A stretch of 64,000 bases of DNA from assembly GCA_041675505.1 (NCBI GenBank), contig JBAYTR010000009.1, positions 124,001-188,000 on the forward strand, given 5' to 3'. The notes below the pieces were generated by a model. That model did not search any database, was not told where the DNA came from, and worked only from the letters and a program-made list of their open reading frames with translations. Positions 57,848-64,000 of the stretch are shown here, in pieces. Made by a program: the position numbers and the translations under genes. How positions within the stretch are numbered: the first letter of the stretch is position 1; every line of letters starts with the position of its first letter. This DNA comes from JAGPCK01 sp041675505 (GTDB lineage: Bacteria > Bacteroidota > Bacteroidia > UKL13-3).

Positions 57848-57859
57848 ACGGGGGTGAAG

Positions 57860-59125
57860 CTATTTTTCACTTGAAAATGGAGTAGCACCGGTAGTTTTTC
57901 TGAGATAAATTAAACCATCAAAATTGTTACCGATGCTTCCTTTGCGGTAACTATTGTAAGATTTATATTTATTTGACCTTACGTCAAAATATAAGGTAAC
58001 GCTTCGTATCAAATATTCTTTGTTGTTAAATCCGCAGTCAGAGGTTTTTGACATATCGAGAAAATAGTTGTCACTGCTACATTGATCGAGTTGGGAGTTA
58101 ATGGATTTTTTTTGAGTGTCTTTTGGAATGTTTATGTAGTCAATTCCTTTTTTAATTTTGTTGTAAAACCCCAGAGAACCTTCTCCAGTGAAGAAACCTA
58201 TTGCATAATAGCGCTTACCAAAATTCTCTGAGAGGTAGCTGCCCATAGTCCTTATTTTGTAATACGACTTATCTTTAGTTATATGTTCATTGTGTGCCCA
58301 CACAATTATTTTCTTTTTGTGAGTTTCGTATAGCCAAGAGATGTTCGATGCCATAGATTTATCTCTTAATAATAGTCTTTCTTTTCCTTCCTGGGCAAGT
58401 TTGAAAGACAAATATTGCTCAAACACGTTGATTAATTGAGTGTAGTATTCGATTTGCCTCGAAGGGTAATTTGATAACGGAATTCGTTTTAATTCGTCAA
58501 TAAGTGTTGATGATTTTGCCTTATTGATTTCCTGACTGATTAACTGTGGGTTGCTTATCTTATTAAAATACTCCTGCGATTGCTCTGTTAGATTTTCCTT
58601 TTTAAGAATACCCTCCTTTAATTCAGAAACTAAATTGGAACTAAACTGCATGTCAAAGCCATAGAAAAAGACTTGGTTGCTTTTGTCTTGTTGGGAATTA
58701 AATTCTTTCAGCCATTCAATCAGTTCAACCATTTCGGTAGTCATCCATGCAGCAATGCCCATTTTATTAATGACCTCTGAGATTTTTCCTTTACCCTGAG
58801 TTATATATTCATTCACAGCTGATGTTCCTGAAAAATCTGCTTCTATTGAGATGATTTTGTAATCCAGATTGGTGACACAGTATTTTATTATTTCGTTTTT
58901 AGTGAGAAAAAACTCTTTTGTTGCGTGTGTTTCTTCTCCTAAGGATAAGATGGTATTCTTTTCAAGGATAGTATCAAGAAAGCTGAAATTGCTCTGATTT
59001 ACAGGTGAAGAAATTGGTATTAAGGTTTTATTAAGAACCCCGACAATATTATTTTGGGAATAGACAAACGTACTTTTAATTATAAAAAGAATTAAACCAG
59101 CAAGTTTTAGAATGAAGTTTGTCAT
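57860..59125 (-). CDS. Erythromycin esterase-like protein (EreA/EreB family)
   Basis: 421 residues from the ATG at 59125, with a signal peptide (FILKLAGLILFIIKSTFVYSQ is its hydrophobic core). A longer open frame to 59215 overlaps the upstream gene and lacks conserved sequence. Family motifs: LGEETHATKEFF near residue 60, FYGFDMQ, and IIVWAHNEHITKD with the conserved His. Known relatives hydrolyse macrolide lactone rings, but most members, and this secreted one, have unknown substrates, so resistance is not claimed. The DNA is A/T-richer than neighbours and is flanked by 24-base repeats. Confidence 0.85.
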   Translation of the reverse strand: MTNFILKLAGLILFIIKSTFVYSQNNIVGVLNKTLIPISSPVNQSNFSFLDTILEKNTILSLGEETHATKEFFLTKNEIIKYCVTNLDYKIISIEADFSGTSAVNEYITQGKGKISEVINKMGIAAWMTTEMVELIEWLKEFNSQQDKSNQVFFYGFDMQFSSNLVSELKEGILKKENLTEQSQEYFNKISNPQLISQEINKAKSSTLIDELKRIPLSNYPSRQIEYYTQLINVFEQYLSFKLAQEGKERLLLRDKSMASNISWLYETHKKKIIVWAHNEHITKDKSYYKIRTMGSYLSENFGKRYYAIGFFTGEGSLGFYNKIKKGIDYINIPKDTQKKSINSQLDQCSSDNYFLDMSKTSDCGFNNKEYLIRSVTLYFDVRSNKYKSYNSYRKGSIGNNFDGLIYLRKTTGATPFSSEK

Positions 59126-59175
59126 TTTATGATTTGCTGTATGTAACTTACCTGACGGGTTTATCTGGTATATTT

Positions 59176-59655
59176 TCACCTTCTCGGCTTGTAGTTTGCA
59201 GCGCAAACTGCCCATGAATCAAAAATAAAATAACATCCGCTTGTAACTTCGTACTTATCTTTATCCCACTTGCAATAATTATCATAAAACTGCTGAAAAG
59301 GGGGCTTGAAGAAAATAATAGAAATATCTTCTGCTCTATTAATTTCCTCTGCTTTTAATGCAGTAATTAAAAATGAATTCTTTTTAAAGAAAATCTTAAT
59401 CTCAATACTGCCAGAATCTTTCAATAAAACAATAGGGATATTAAGGCTATCATTCTTTACTTTAATCTTAGCTTTGTGTTTAGCGGTTCTAATCTTGAAG
59501 CTAACTGAACCTGAAATTCGTTTCATATTCACTGTGTCATCATGAATTTCATAGATTTCACAGCTTATGGATTTAAAATCACTTTTCTTTTGCGAGTAAA
59601 CAAAACTTGTTAAACAACAGAAGAATAGAGACAAGACAATAGGCAGTTTTATCAT
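59176..59655 (-). CDS. Hypothetical secreted protein
   Basis: 159 residues with a signal peptide (PIVLSLFFCCLTSFVYSQ). The mature part is mostly beta-prone with several Lys-rich strands, and two Cys near the end (KWDKDKYEVTSGCYF, WAVCAAN) could form a disulfide. No family recognised. It ends 50 bases before the esterase start and is inside the same repeat-bounded block, so may be a partner. Function unknown. Confidence 0.6.
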   Translation of the reverse strand: MIKLPIVLSLFFCCLTSFVYSQKKSDFKSISCEIYEIHDDTVNMKRISGSVSFKIRTAKHKAKIKVKNDSLNIPIVLLKDSGSIEIKIFFKKNSFLITALKAEEINRAEDISIIFFKPPFQQFYDNYCKWDKDKYEVTSGCYFIFDSWAVCAANYKPRR

Positions 59656-59684
59656 TATGTGTAATTTTTTTGTGTTGTCAGTTT

Positions 59685-59708
59685 TTGTGCTGTCAGTTGC
59701 TACAACTG
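59685..59708 (+). repeat. 24-base direct repeat copy 2 (GTCAGTTG palindrome family)
   Basis: Same orientation as copy 1 with one mismatch; another TTGTGTTGTCAGTTT lies just before it. It is 5 bases past the stop of the leftward enoyl-CoA hydratase gene. The two copies enclose the esterase block. Confidence 0.75.
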
Positions 59709-59712
59709 CATG

Positions 59713-60492
59713 TTACTTCCCCTTAAACTCCGGTTTCCTCTTTTCTACAAAAGCAGCCATGCCTTCTTTTTGGTCTTCGCTGGCAAAGCACATGTAAAAG
59801 TTTTTGCGTTCAAAGTAAAGGCTCTCCTGCAGGTTTTGCTCGTAGCTTTTGTTTACTGATTCTTTGGCTAATTGTACTGAGATGGGCGATAAGGCAGCAA
59901 TGTCTTTGGCCAGTTTTACAGCTTCTTCCAGGTATACTTCTACGGGAACTATTTTGTTAATCAATCCGGCTTTGAGGGCACGTTCGGCATTAATAAAGTT
60001 GCCGGTGAGCACCATTTCCATGGCCAAAGCCTTGCCTACTGCGCGGGGCAAACGTTGGGTACCACCTGCCCCCGGCATAATGCCAATCTTAATTTCAGGT
60101 TGCCCGAACTGTGCGGTTTCAGAGGCCACAATCATATCGCAGGTCATGGCCAGTTCACAGCCACCGCCCAAAGCAAAACCGGATACGGCTGCTATGATGG
60201 GTTTTTTGGTACGTTTAATCTGGTCCCAGGTACTGAACTGGTCAATCTTCAACACGTCAATCACATTCTTATCGGCCATTTGTTTGATATCGGCACCGGC
60301 AGCAAAGGCCCGCTCATTTCCGGTAATGATGATTACACGTACTTCGTCATTGCTGTCAAGTGCTTTGAGGGAGTCTCGCAATTCACCCATCAGTTTCAGG
60401 TTAAGGGCGTTCAGTTCATTGGGGCGGTTAAGGCGTATTAAGGCTATATGTGTTGCGTAGGCAGGTTCTACGATGATGAATTTTGTTTCCAT
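59713..60492 (-). CDS. Enoyl-CoA hydratase/isomerase family protein
   Basis: 259 residues, crotonase fold. Oxyanion-hole segments are NERAFAAGADIKQM and ALGGGCELAMTCD; the catalytic Glu region is KIGIMPGAGGTQRLPRAVG and the second Glu lies further on. Hydrates enoyl-CoA in fatty-acid or amino-acid degradation; the exact substrate cannot be told. No other beta-oxidation gene is nearby. Confidence 0.92.
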   Translation of the reverse strand: METKFIIVEPAYATHIALIRLNRPNELNALNLKLMGELRDSLKALDSNDEVRVIIITGNERAFAAGADIKQMADKNVIDVLKIDQFSTWDQIKRTKKPIIAAVSGFALGGGCELAMTCDMIVASETAQFGQPEIKIGIMPGAGGTQRLPRAVGKALAMEMVLTGNFINAERALKAGLINKIVPVEVYLEEAVKLAKDIAALSPISVQLAKESVNKSYEQNLQESLYFERKNFYMCFASEDQKEGMAAFVEKRKPEFKGK

Positions 60493-60835
60493 GGCACGAA
60501 TTTAAGAAGTTCCCGCAGAACTTCATTGTACTACTTGCACAGAGGAAATACGATGTATAACATGTTGTGCTATCAAGAGAGTTCTTTTAGTAAACTCACT
60601 AGATATCTGAGAGCTATTTGACTATTTAGAGAAAGGACAAAAACACATAGAAACATAGCCAGATAGGGATTCAACATCAAAAAATCTATGTGCCTATGTG
60701 TTTATTGATGGAACGCCACAAACACCTATCCATTATAAATAGAAGATAGACTAGCACTCACTTTTTTTGAATTGATAGCATATAATTAAGCTAGGATTGA
60801 CGGATCGCTAAAAACAAATGCAAACCGTTTAACAG
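60493..60835. other. 343-base intergenic region with ACACATAG inverted repeat
   Basis: Between the enoyl-CoA hydratase and ZIP genes. It contains an inverted repeat of ACACATAG-type units (60643-60658 and 60686-60701, two mismatches in 16) and A/T-rich sequence. No open frame of interest was seen, and no promoter box for a rightward gene. Confidence 0.6.
60643..60701. repeat. Imperfect inverted repeat, ACACATAGAAACATAG / CTATGTGCCTATGTGT
   Basis: 16-base arms with two mismatches, 27 bases apart, each arm itself made of two CATAG-type units. Resembles the ACATAG-type intergenic repeats common in Bacteroidota chromosomes. Confidence 0.7.
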
Positions 60836-61594
60836 TTATACCCACAGGCTCATGGAAGCCAGCAGTGCACCCAGCATCACCGATATTATTTTGTAGCGGG
60901 AGAAGCGGTGGTTGGGGCTGTTTTCAAACAATATAATGGTAGAGATGTGCAAAAAGGTACCAATGATAAAGGCCATGAGGTAATTGAAACCCTGGCTGTG
61001 TGCATGGTGACCGTGCTCATGCACCTGAGCCACATCTTCCACACTGAGCATGTGGCTAAGTAATGCTCCGGCAGGTGCCATCAGGGCATAGAGTAAAGCC
61101 ATAACAAACGACTTTAATTGCAAGGGTTTGCCGTGATTTAAAATGGAACTCAAAGCAAATGCCGCTGGCAATTCATGCAGCATAATGCCAAAGAAAAACG
61201 TGTGTTGGGTATTGGCATTGCCAAACATATCGGTACCCAAAGGAATACCTTCCATAAAAGAATGTAAACTGAGGCTGAAAAATATTTGTGCCTTAATCAG
61301 TTTTTCGTTTTTGTGTTCGTGCAGGTGGAGGTGTCCGTGTTCTACGCCACCGGTAAATTGTTCGAGTATAATCTGAAAGAAAAAACCGCACAATACAAAT
61401 ACGCCCACCAGCTTGTCGCCCGATTCAAATGTTTCAGGAATGAGGTACAGGATGGTAACCGAAAACAGAAACGAGCCACCAAAGGAAAGCATGGTTTTGA
61501 GTAAGGTATCGTTGGCTTTTTTGCGCAGGGCGAAAGGAAGCAAACCACCTGTAAGGGTAGAGGTCGCAAGTAAAAGAAATAACCAACCGCTCAT
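60836..61594 (-). CDS. ZIP family divalent metal transporter
   Basis: 252 residues with about eight membrane helices. His-rich loops HGHLHLHEHKNEK and EHGHHAHSQG suit metal sensing or binding; HSFMEGIPLGTDMF and MLHELPAAFALSSIL are the conserved metal-path helices with their His and Glu. Imports zinc or a related metal. Its start touches the PAP2 stop (TAAATG), so the two are co-transcribed. Confidence 0.9.
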   Translation of the reverse strand: MSGWLFLLLATSTLTGGLLPFALRKKANDTLLKTMLSFGGSFLFSVTILYLIPETFESGDKLVGVFVLCGFFFQIILEQFTGGVEHGHLHLHEHKNEKLIKAQIFFSLSLHSFMEGIPLGTDMFGNANTQHTFFFGIMLHELPAAFALSSILNHGKPLQLKSFVMALLYALMAPAGALLSHMLSVEDVAQVHEHGHHAHSQGFNYLMAFIIGTFLHISTIILFENSPNHRFSRYKIISVMLGALLASMSLWV

Positions 61595-62161
61595 TTATGC
61601 TTCTTCTTGTATATAAGGTTTGAAAATACGGATCATCAGCAGGGCAATCAATATACCGAACAAAGCACCCACGGTAATATCAGACGGAAAGTGCACGCCT
61701 ACATATACCTGCGCAAAGCTGATGGTTGCTGCCCACAAGGGGGCTGCCCATTTTACCCAACGAAACCGTGAGGCGAATAAAAATATAATGAGTACCGCCA
61801 AACTAAAATGGTTGGATGCATGCGCTGAGGTAAAGCTGTAACCGCTTCCGCAGGTTACCCGTTCAATTACATATCCTTCCATAGAAATGTTGTTGCAAGG
61901 GCGCAGGCGTTTCACGCTTTTTTTCATCAGGTTGCCGCTCAACTGGTCACTGGCTGTAACGGTTAAGGCCACCATGAGCAATACAAAAGGTGCTTTTTTC
62001 TTAAAGTTGTATATAATGTAGCCGATAATAACTGCGTACAGTGGAAACCAAAAGTACATGTTGCGCATCCACGGCATCAGCAGGTTAAACAGCGCATTGT
62101 CGCAACTCCCGTTAATGAAGTAAAAAAGTTCGCGGTCCAGTTGGTAAAGTATGCTGATCAT
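61595..62161 (-). CDS. Phosphatase PAP2 family membrane protein
   Basis: 188 residues, six membrane helices. Three PAP2 motifs: KKSVKRLRPC (KX6RP), YSFTSAHASNH (variant of SGH) and SFAQVYVGVHFPSDI (SRX5HX3D-like). The family removes phosphate from lipid phosphates or undecaprenyl diphosphate; substrate undetermined. Start overlaps the methyltransferase stop by four bases. Confidence 0.87.
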   Translation of the reverse strand: MISILYQLDRELFYFINGSCDNALFNLLMPWMRNMYFWFPLYAVIIGYIIYNFKKKAPFVLLMVALTVTASDQLSGNLMKKSVKRLRPCNNISMEGYVIERVTCGSGYSFTSAHASNHFSLAVLIIFLFASRFRWVKWAAPLWAATISFAQVYVGVHFPSDITVGALFGILIALLMIRIFKPYIQEEA

Positions 62162-62889
62162 TTTTTAATGGCTTTCACAATCATGCGTTCTGATGTTGCT
62201 TCGTCAAAACTATCCAAACTATAGTTGCCAAACAAATCGGTTACCTCAAAGCCGCTGCTTGCGAGCCAGTTTTTTAATTCACTCAGGGTAATTAATTGTA
62301 CTTTTTCGTAGAAGGTAAACTCACGGTCCATATGTTTTACCTGTATGGTTTTGATGATGCGGTTGCCTTCTACGTGTTTGGTAATACTGAAATGAACACT
62401 GTTCACTACTTTCTCATCTGAGGTCTTCAGGTGGTTGAGTACATGAGCCGCATTAAAAAAGTCAACCACCAGTTGTCCGTTGGGCACCAATGCTTTGTGG
62501 AAAGAATGAAATACTTTGAGGTTATCCGCTTCATTGTCAAAGTAACCCAAGCTGGTAAACAGGTTCAGAATAATGTCAAACTGTTCTTTTTCATACGGTT
62601 GGCGCATGTCGTGCACCCCGAATTTTAACCGTTCATTGGCAAATTTTTGAGCCAGTTGAATGGAGTTGGCGGCTAAGTCCAAACCGGTTACTTTATACCC
62701 CAACCTGTTGAGAAATATAGCATGCCGACCCTTGCCGCAAGGAATATCCGCCATGTGGCAATCATCGCCCGGGTTCAGGTATTTGAGTAAATTTTTCAGA
62801 AAATACCCTGCCTCTGTATCATCGCGGTGGCGATAAAGCAGGTGATAATAAGGGGAATCAAACCAGGTAGCAAACCAATCAGCCGGCAT
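62158..62889 (-). CDS. Class I SAM-dependent methyltransferase
   Basis: 243 residues. SAM-binding motif I in MADIPCGKGRHAIFLNRLG and the acidic end of strand 2 in VTGLDLAANS; further FDIILNLFTSLGYF. N-terminal WFATWFDSPYYHLLY is conserved in a Bacteroidota subgroup. Substrate unknown; operon with PAP2 and ZIP genes suggests an envelope or metal-related role, but that is weak. Confidence 0.87.
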   Translation of the reverse strand: MPADWFATWFDSPYYHLLYRHRDDTEAGYFLKNLLKYLNPGDDCHMADIPCGKGRHAIFLNRLGYKVTGLDLAANSIQLAQKFANERLKFGVHDMRQPYEKEQFDIILNLFTSLGYFDNEADNLKVFHSFHKALVPNGQLVVDFFNAAHVLNHLKTSDEKVVNSVHFSITKHVEGNRIIKTIQVKHMDREFTFYEKVQLITLSELKNWLASSGFEVTDLFGNYSLDSFDEATSERMIVKAIKK

Positions 62890-62946
62890 CAGTCATTTTT
62901 TTGCAAGAATACGCAATATCTGTGTATAACATTCATCTTTTACCCG

Positions 62947-62977
62947 TTGGCTGGCACAATTGTAACCCGTAAATTTG
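62947..62977 (+). promoter_or_regulatory. Promoter of the glmM-type gene (TTG-N20-TAAATTTG)
   Basis: TTG at 62947-62949, a 20-base spacer and TAAATTTG at 62970-62977. One of the clearest Bacteroidota promoters in the window, 26 bases before the GTG start. Confidence 0.7.
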
Positions 62978-63003
62978 CCACCCTTAAAACTAACAGAACT
63001 AAC

Positions 63004-64000
63004 GTGACTTTAATTAAATCGATTTCAGGCATACGAGGTACCATTGGTGGTACATCTGACGATGCACTTACACCGGGCAACATTGTAAAATTCACCGCAG
63101 CCTTTGGTAGCTGGGTACTCAAGAACAGCGGCACGGCTAAAATTGTTGTTGGTCGCGATGCCCGTATTTCAGGCGAAATGGTGAGTAATTTGGTAACAGG
63201 CACACTCATAGGGCTTGGAATTGATGTGGTTGATTTGGGCTTATCTACCACACCTACGGTAGAAATTGCCGTAACCGAAGAAAATGCCGGAGGAGGCATC
63301 ATCATCACGGCAAGTCACAACCCGAAGCAATGGAACGCGCTGAAGTTGTTGAACCACAAAGGTGAGTTTATATCGGGTGCTGACGGGGAAGAGGTATTAG
63401 CCCTGGCGGATAAAGACAATACAGTATATGCACAGGTGGATAAACTGGGTAAAATAACCAAAGATGATTCTTACGTGCAGAAACACATTGATAAAATACT
63501 GGCCATTGATTTGGTGGATGTAAAAGCCATCAAAGCCCGTAAGTTTAAGGTGTTGGTAGATGCGGTAAACTCAACAGGGGGTATTTTTGTGCCACAGTTA
63601 TTGCGTGCCTTAGGTGTGGCAGAAGTAATTGAACTCAACTGTACACCTGACGGAAAATTTCCGCATAACCCCGAGCCATTGCCGGAGCATTTAACCTCTG
63701 CAGCACAGGAGGTAAAACACTCCAAAGCTGATTTGGCCGTGGTGGTTGACCCTGATGTGGATCGCTTGTGCTTTATCAGTGAAGACGGTAGTTTCTTCGG
63801 AGAAGAGTACACCTTGGTGGCAGTTGCTGATTATGTGTTAAAACACCGCAAAGGCAATACGGTTTCGAATCTTTCCTCCACACGTGCCTTGCGCGATGTG
63901 ACAGAAAAAGCCGGAGGTGAATATTTTGCTTCAGCTGTGGGAGAGGTAAACGTAGTGGAGAAAATGAAAGAAGTAAACGCGGTAATCGGTGGTGAAGGTA
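63004..64000 (+). CDS. glmM: Phosphoglucosamine mutase (phosphohexomutase), 5 prime part
   Basis: 332 residues visible from GTG at 63004; the gene runs past the window end. The phosphoserine loop is TASHNPKQWNALK; KSISGIRGTIGGT is the N-terminal signature and VVDPDVDRLCFI the metal-binding loop. Family members convert glucosamine 6-phosphate to the 1-phosphate for peptidoglycan and LPS, or act on mannose/glucose phosphates. The Bacteroidota type usually annotated glmM starts the same way. A phosphomannomutase cannot be ruled out without the C terminus. Confidence 0.82.
   Translation, partial: MTLIKSISGIRGTIGGTSDDALTPGNIVKFTAAFGSWVLKNSGTAKIVVGRDARISGEMVSNLVTGTLIGLGIDVVDLGLSTTPTVEIAVTEENAGGGIIITASHNPKQWNALKLLNHKGEFISGADGEEVLALADKDNTVYAQVDKLGKITKDDSYVQKHIDKILAIDLVDVKAIKARKFKVLVDAVNSTGGIFVPQLLRALGVAEVIELNCTPDGKFPHNPEPLPEHLTSAAQEVKHSKADLAVVVDPDVDRLCFISEDGSFFGEEYTLVAVADYVLKHRKGNTVSNLSSTRALRDVTEKAGGEYFASAVGEVNVVEKMKEVNAVIGGEG

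Larger units (their letters stand above)
57544..57859. other. 316-base intergenic region between helicase and esterase
   Basis: Holds the helicase leader (57544-57711), a -7 box at 57712, a short inverted pair ACCGAG/CTCGGT (minus strand) within the leader, loosely repeated GGTTA/GGTGA-like segments around 57750-57810 and, at its end, a copy of the GTCAGTTG palindrome. No gene found. Confidence 0.6.

Noticed and set aside
57831..57849. GTCAGTTG palindrome as a rho-independent terminator of the esterase gene
   Set aside because: No T run on either strand and a copy recurs downstream of another gene; kept as a repeat instead.
57860..59125. Reading the erythromycin esterase-like gene as antibiotic resistance
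   Set aside because: Only family motifs are visible; most members have unknown substrates and this one is secreted.

Overview
The window is a stretch of a Bacteroidota chromosome. Four things support this: a type IX secretion C-terminal sorting domain, a TonB receptor with a carboxypeptidase-like N-terminal domain, a SecA of about 1,100 residues, and Bacteroidota-type promoters (TTG about 19-20 bases before TAnnTTTG) ahead of several genes. I cannot place it below phylum/class level. No rRNA, tRNA, CRISPR array, transposase or integrase was seen.

Region by region. 1-4.1 kb: end of a hybrid histidine kinase, a RidA-type protein, rfbC, a membrane-anchored coiled-coil protein and NADP-isocitrate dehydrogenase. 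4.1-8.8 kb: a leftward set (TIGR01777 epimerase, photolyase, short-chain dehydrogenase, frameshifted flavin reductase) divergent from a CarH/LitR-like MerR regulator that carries the adenosylcobalamin motifs Wx9EH and ExHxxG. 8.8-16.2 kb: TonB receptor, two secreted proteins (one with a T9SS tail) and a thioredoxin-fold protein. 16.3-19.5 kb: A/T-rich accessory DNA with an ATPase plus predicted nuclease pair, a small acetyltransferase and a DUF4468 protein, with integron-cassette-like GTTAG.../...CTAAC edges and a 35-base direct repeat. 19.5-28.5 kb: a RibD/DHFR-like protein, a DUF1801 protein, folE-queD (leftward), then rightward an SRPBCC protein and a carotenoid operon: ECF sigma factor, crtI, crtB, unknown gene, fused lycopene cyclase, crtD-like desaturase, acyltransferase. 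28.5-34.9 kb: DUF502 protein, purD, secA, deoC, SPOR-domain protein.

34.9-51.8 kb: a complete leftward NADH dehydrogenase operon, nuoA to nuoN in canonical order, followed by a kup potassium transporter. It is interrupted twice: by a GxxExxY predicted nuclease with flanking repeats between nuoE and nuoF, and by a MntA/HepT toxin-antitoxin pair between two related small membrane proteins, between nuoF and nuoG. 51.9-63 kb: OmpA-like porin, mazG, a LytTR response regulator with its kinase, a DEAD-box helicase, a repeat-bounded erythromycin-esterase block, enoyl-CoA hydratase, ZIP transporter, PAP2 phosphatase and a methyltransferase. The window ends inside a rightward glmM-type phosphohexomutase.

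How it fits together (inference): the B12-type MerR photoreceptor, photolyase, pterin genes, SRPBCC protein, ECF sigma factor and carotenoid genes look like a light-response regulon split over two loci. Large TTTTGTTTAA inverted repeats lie at the two carotenoid-side promoters and weaker half-sites lie at the MerR promoter.
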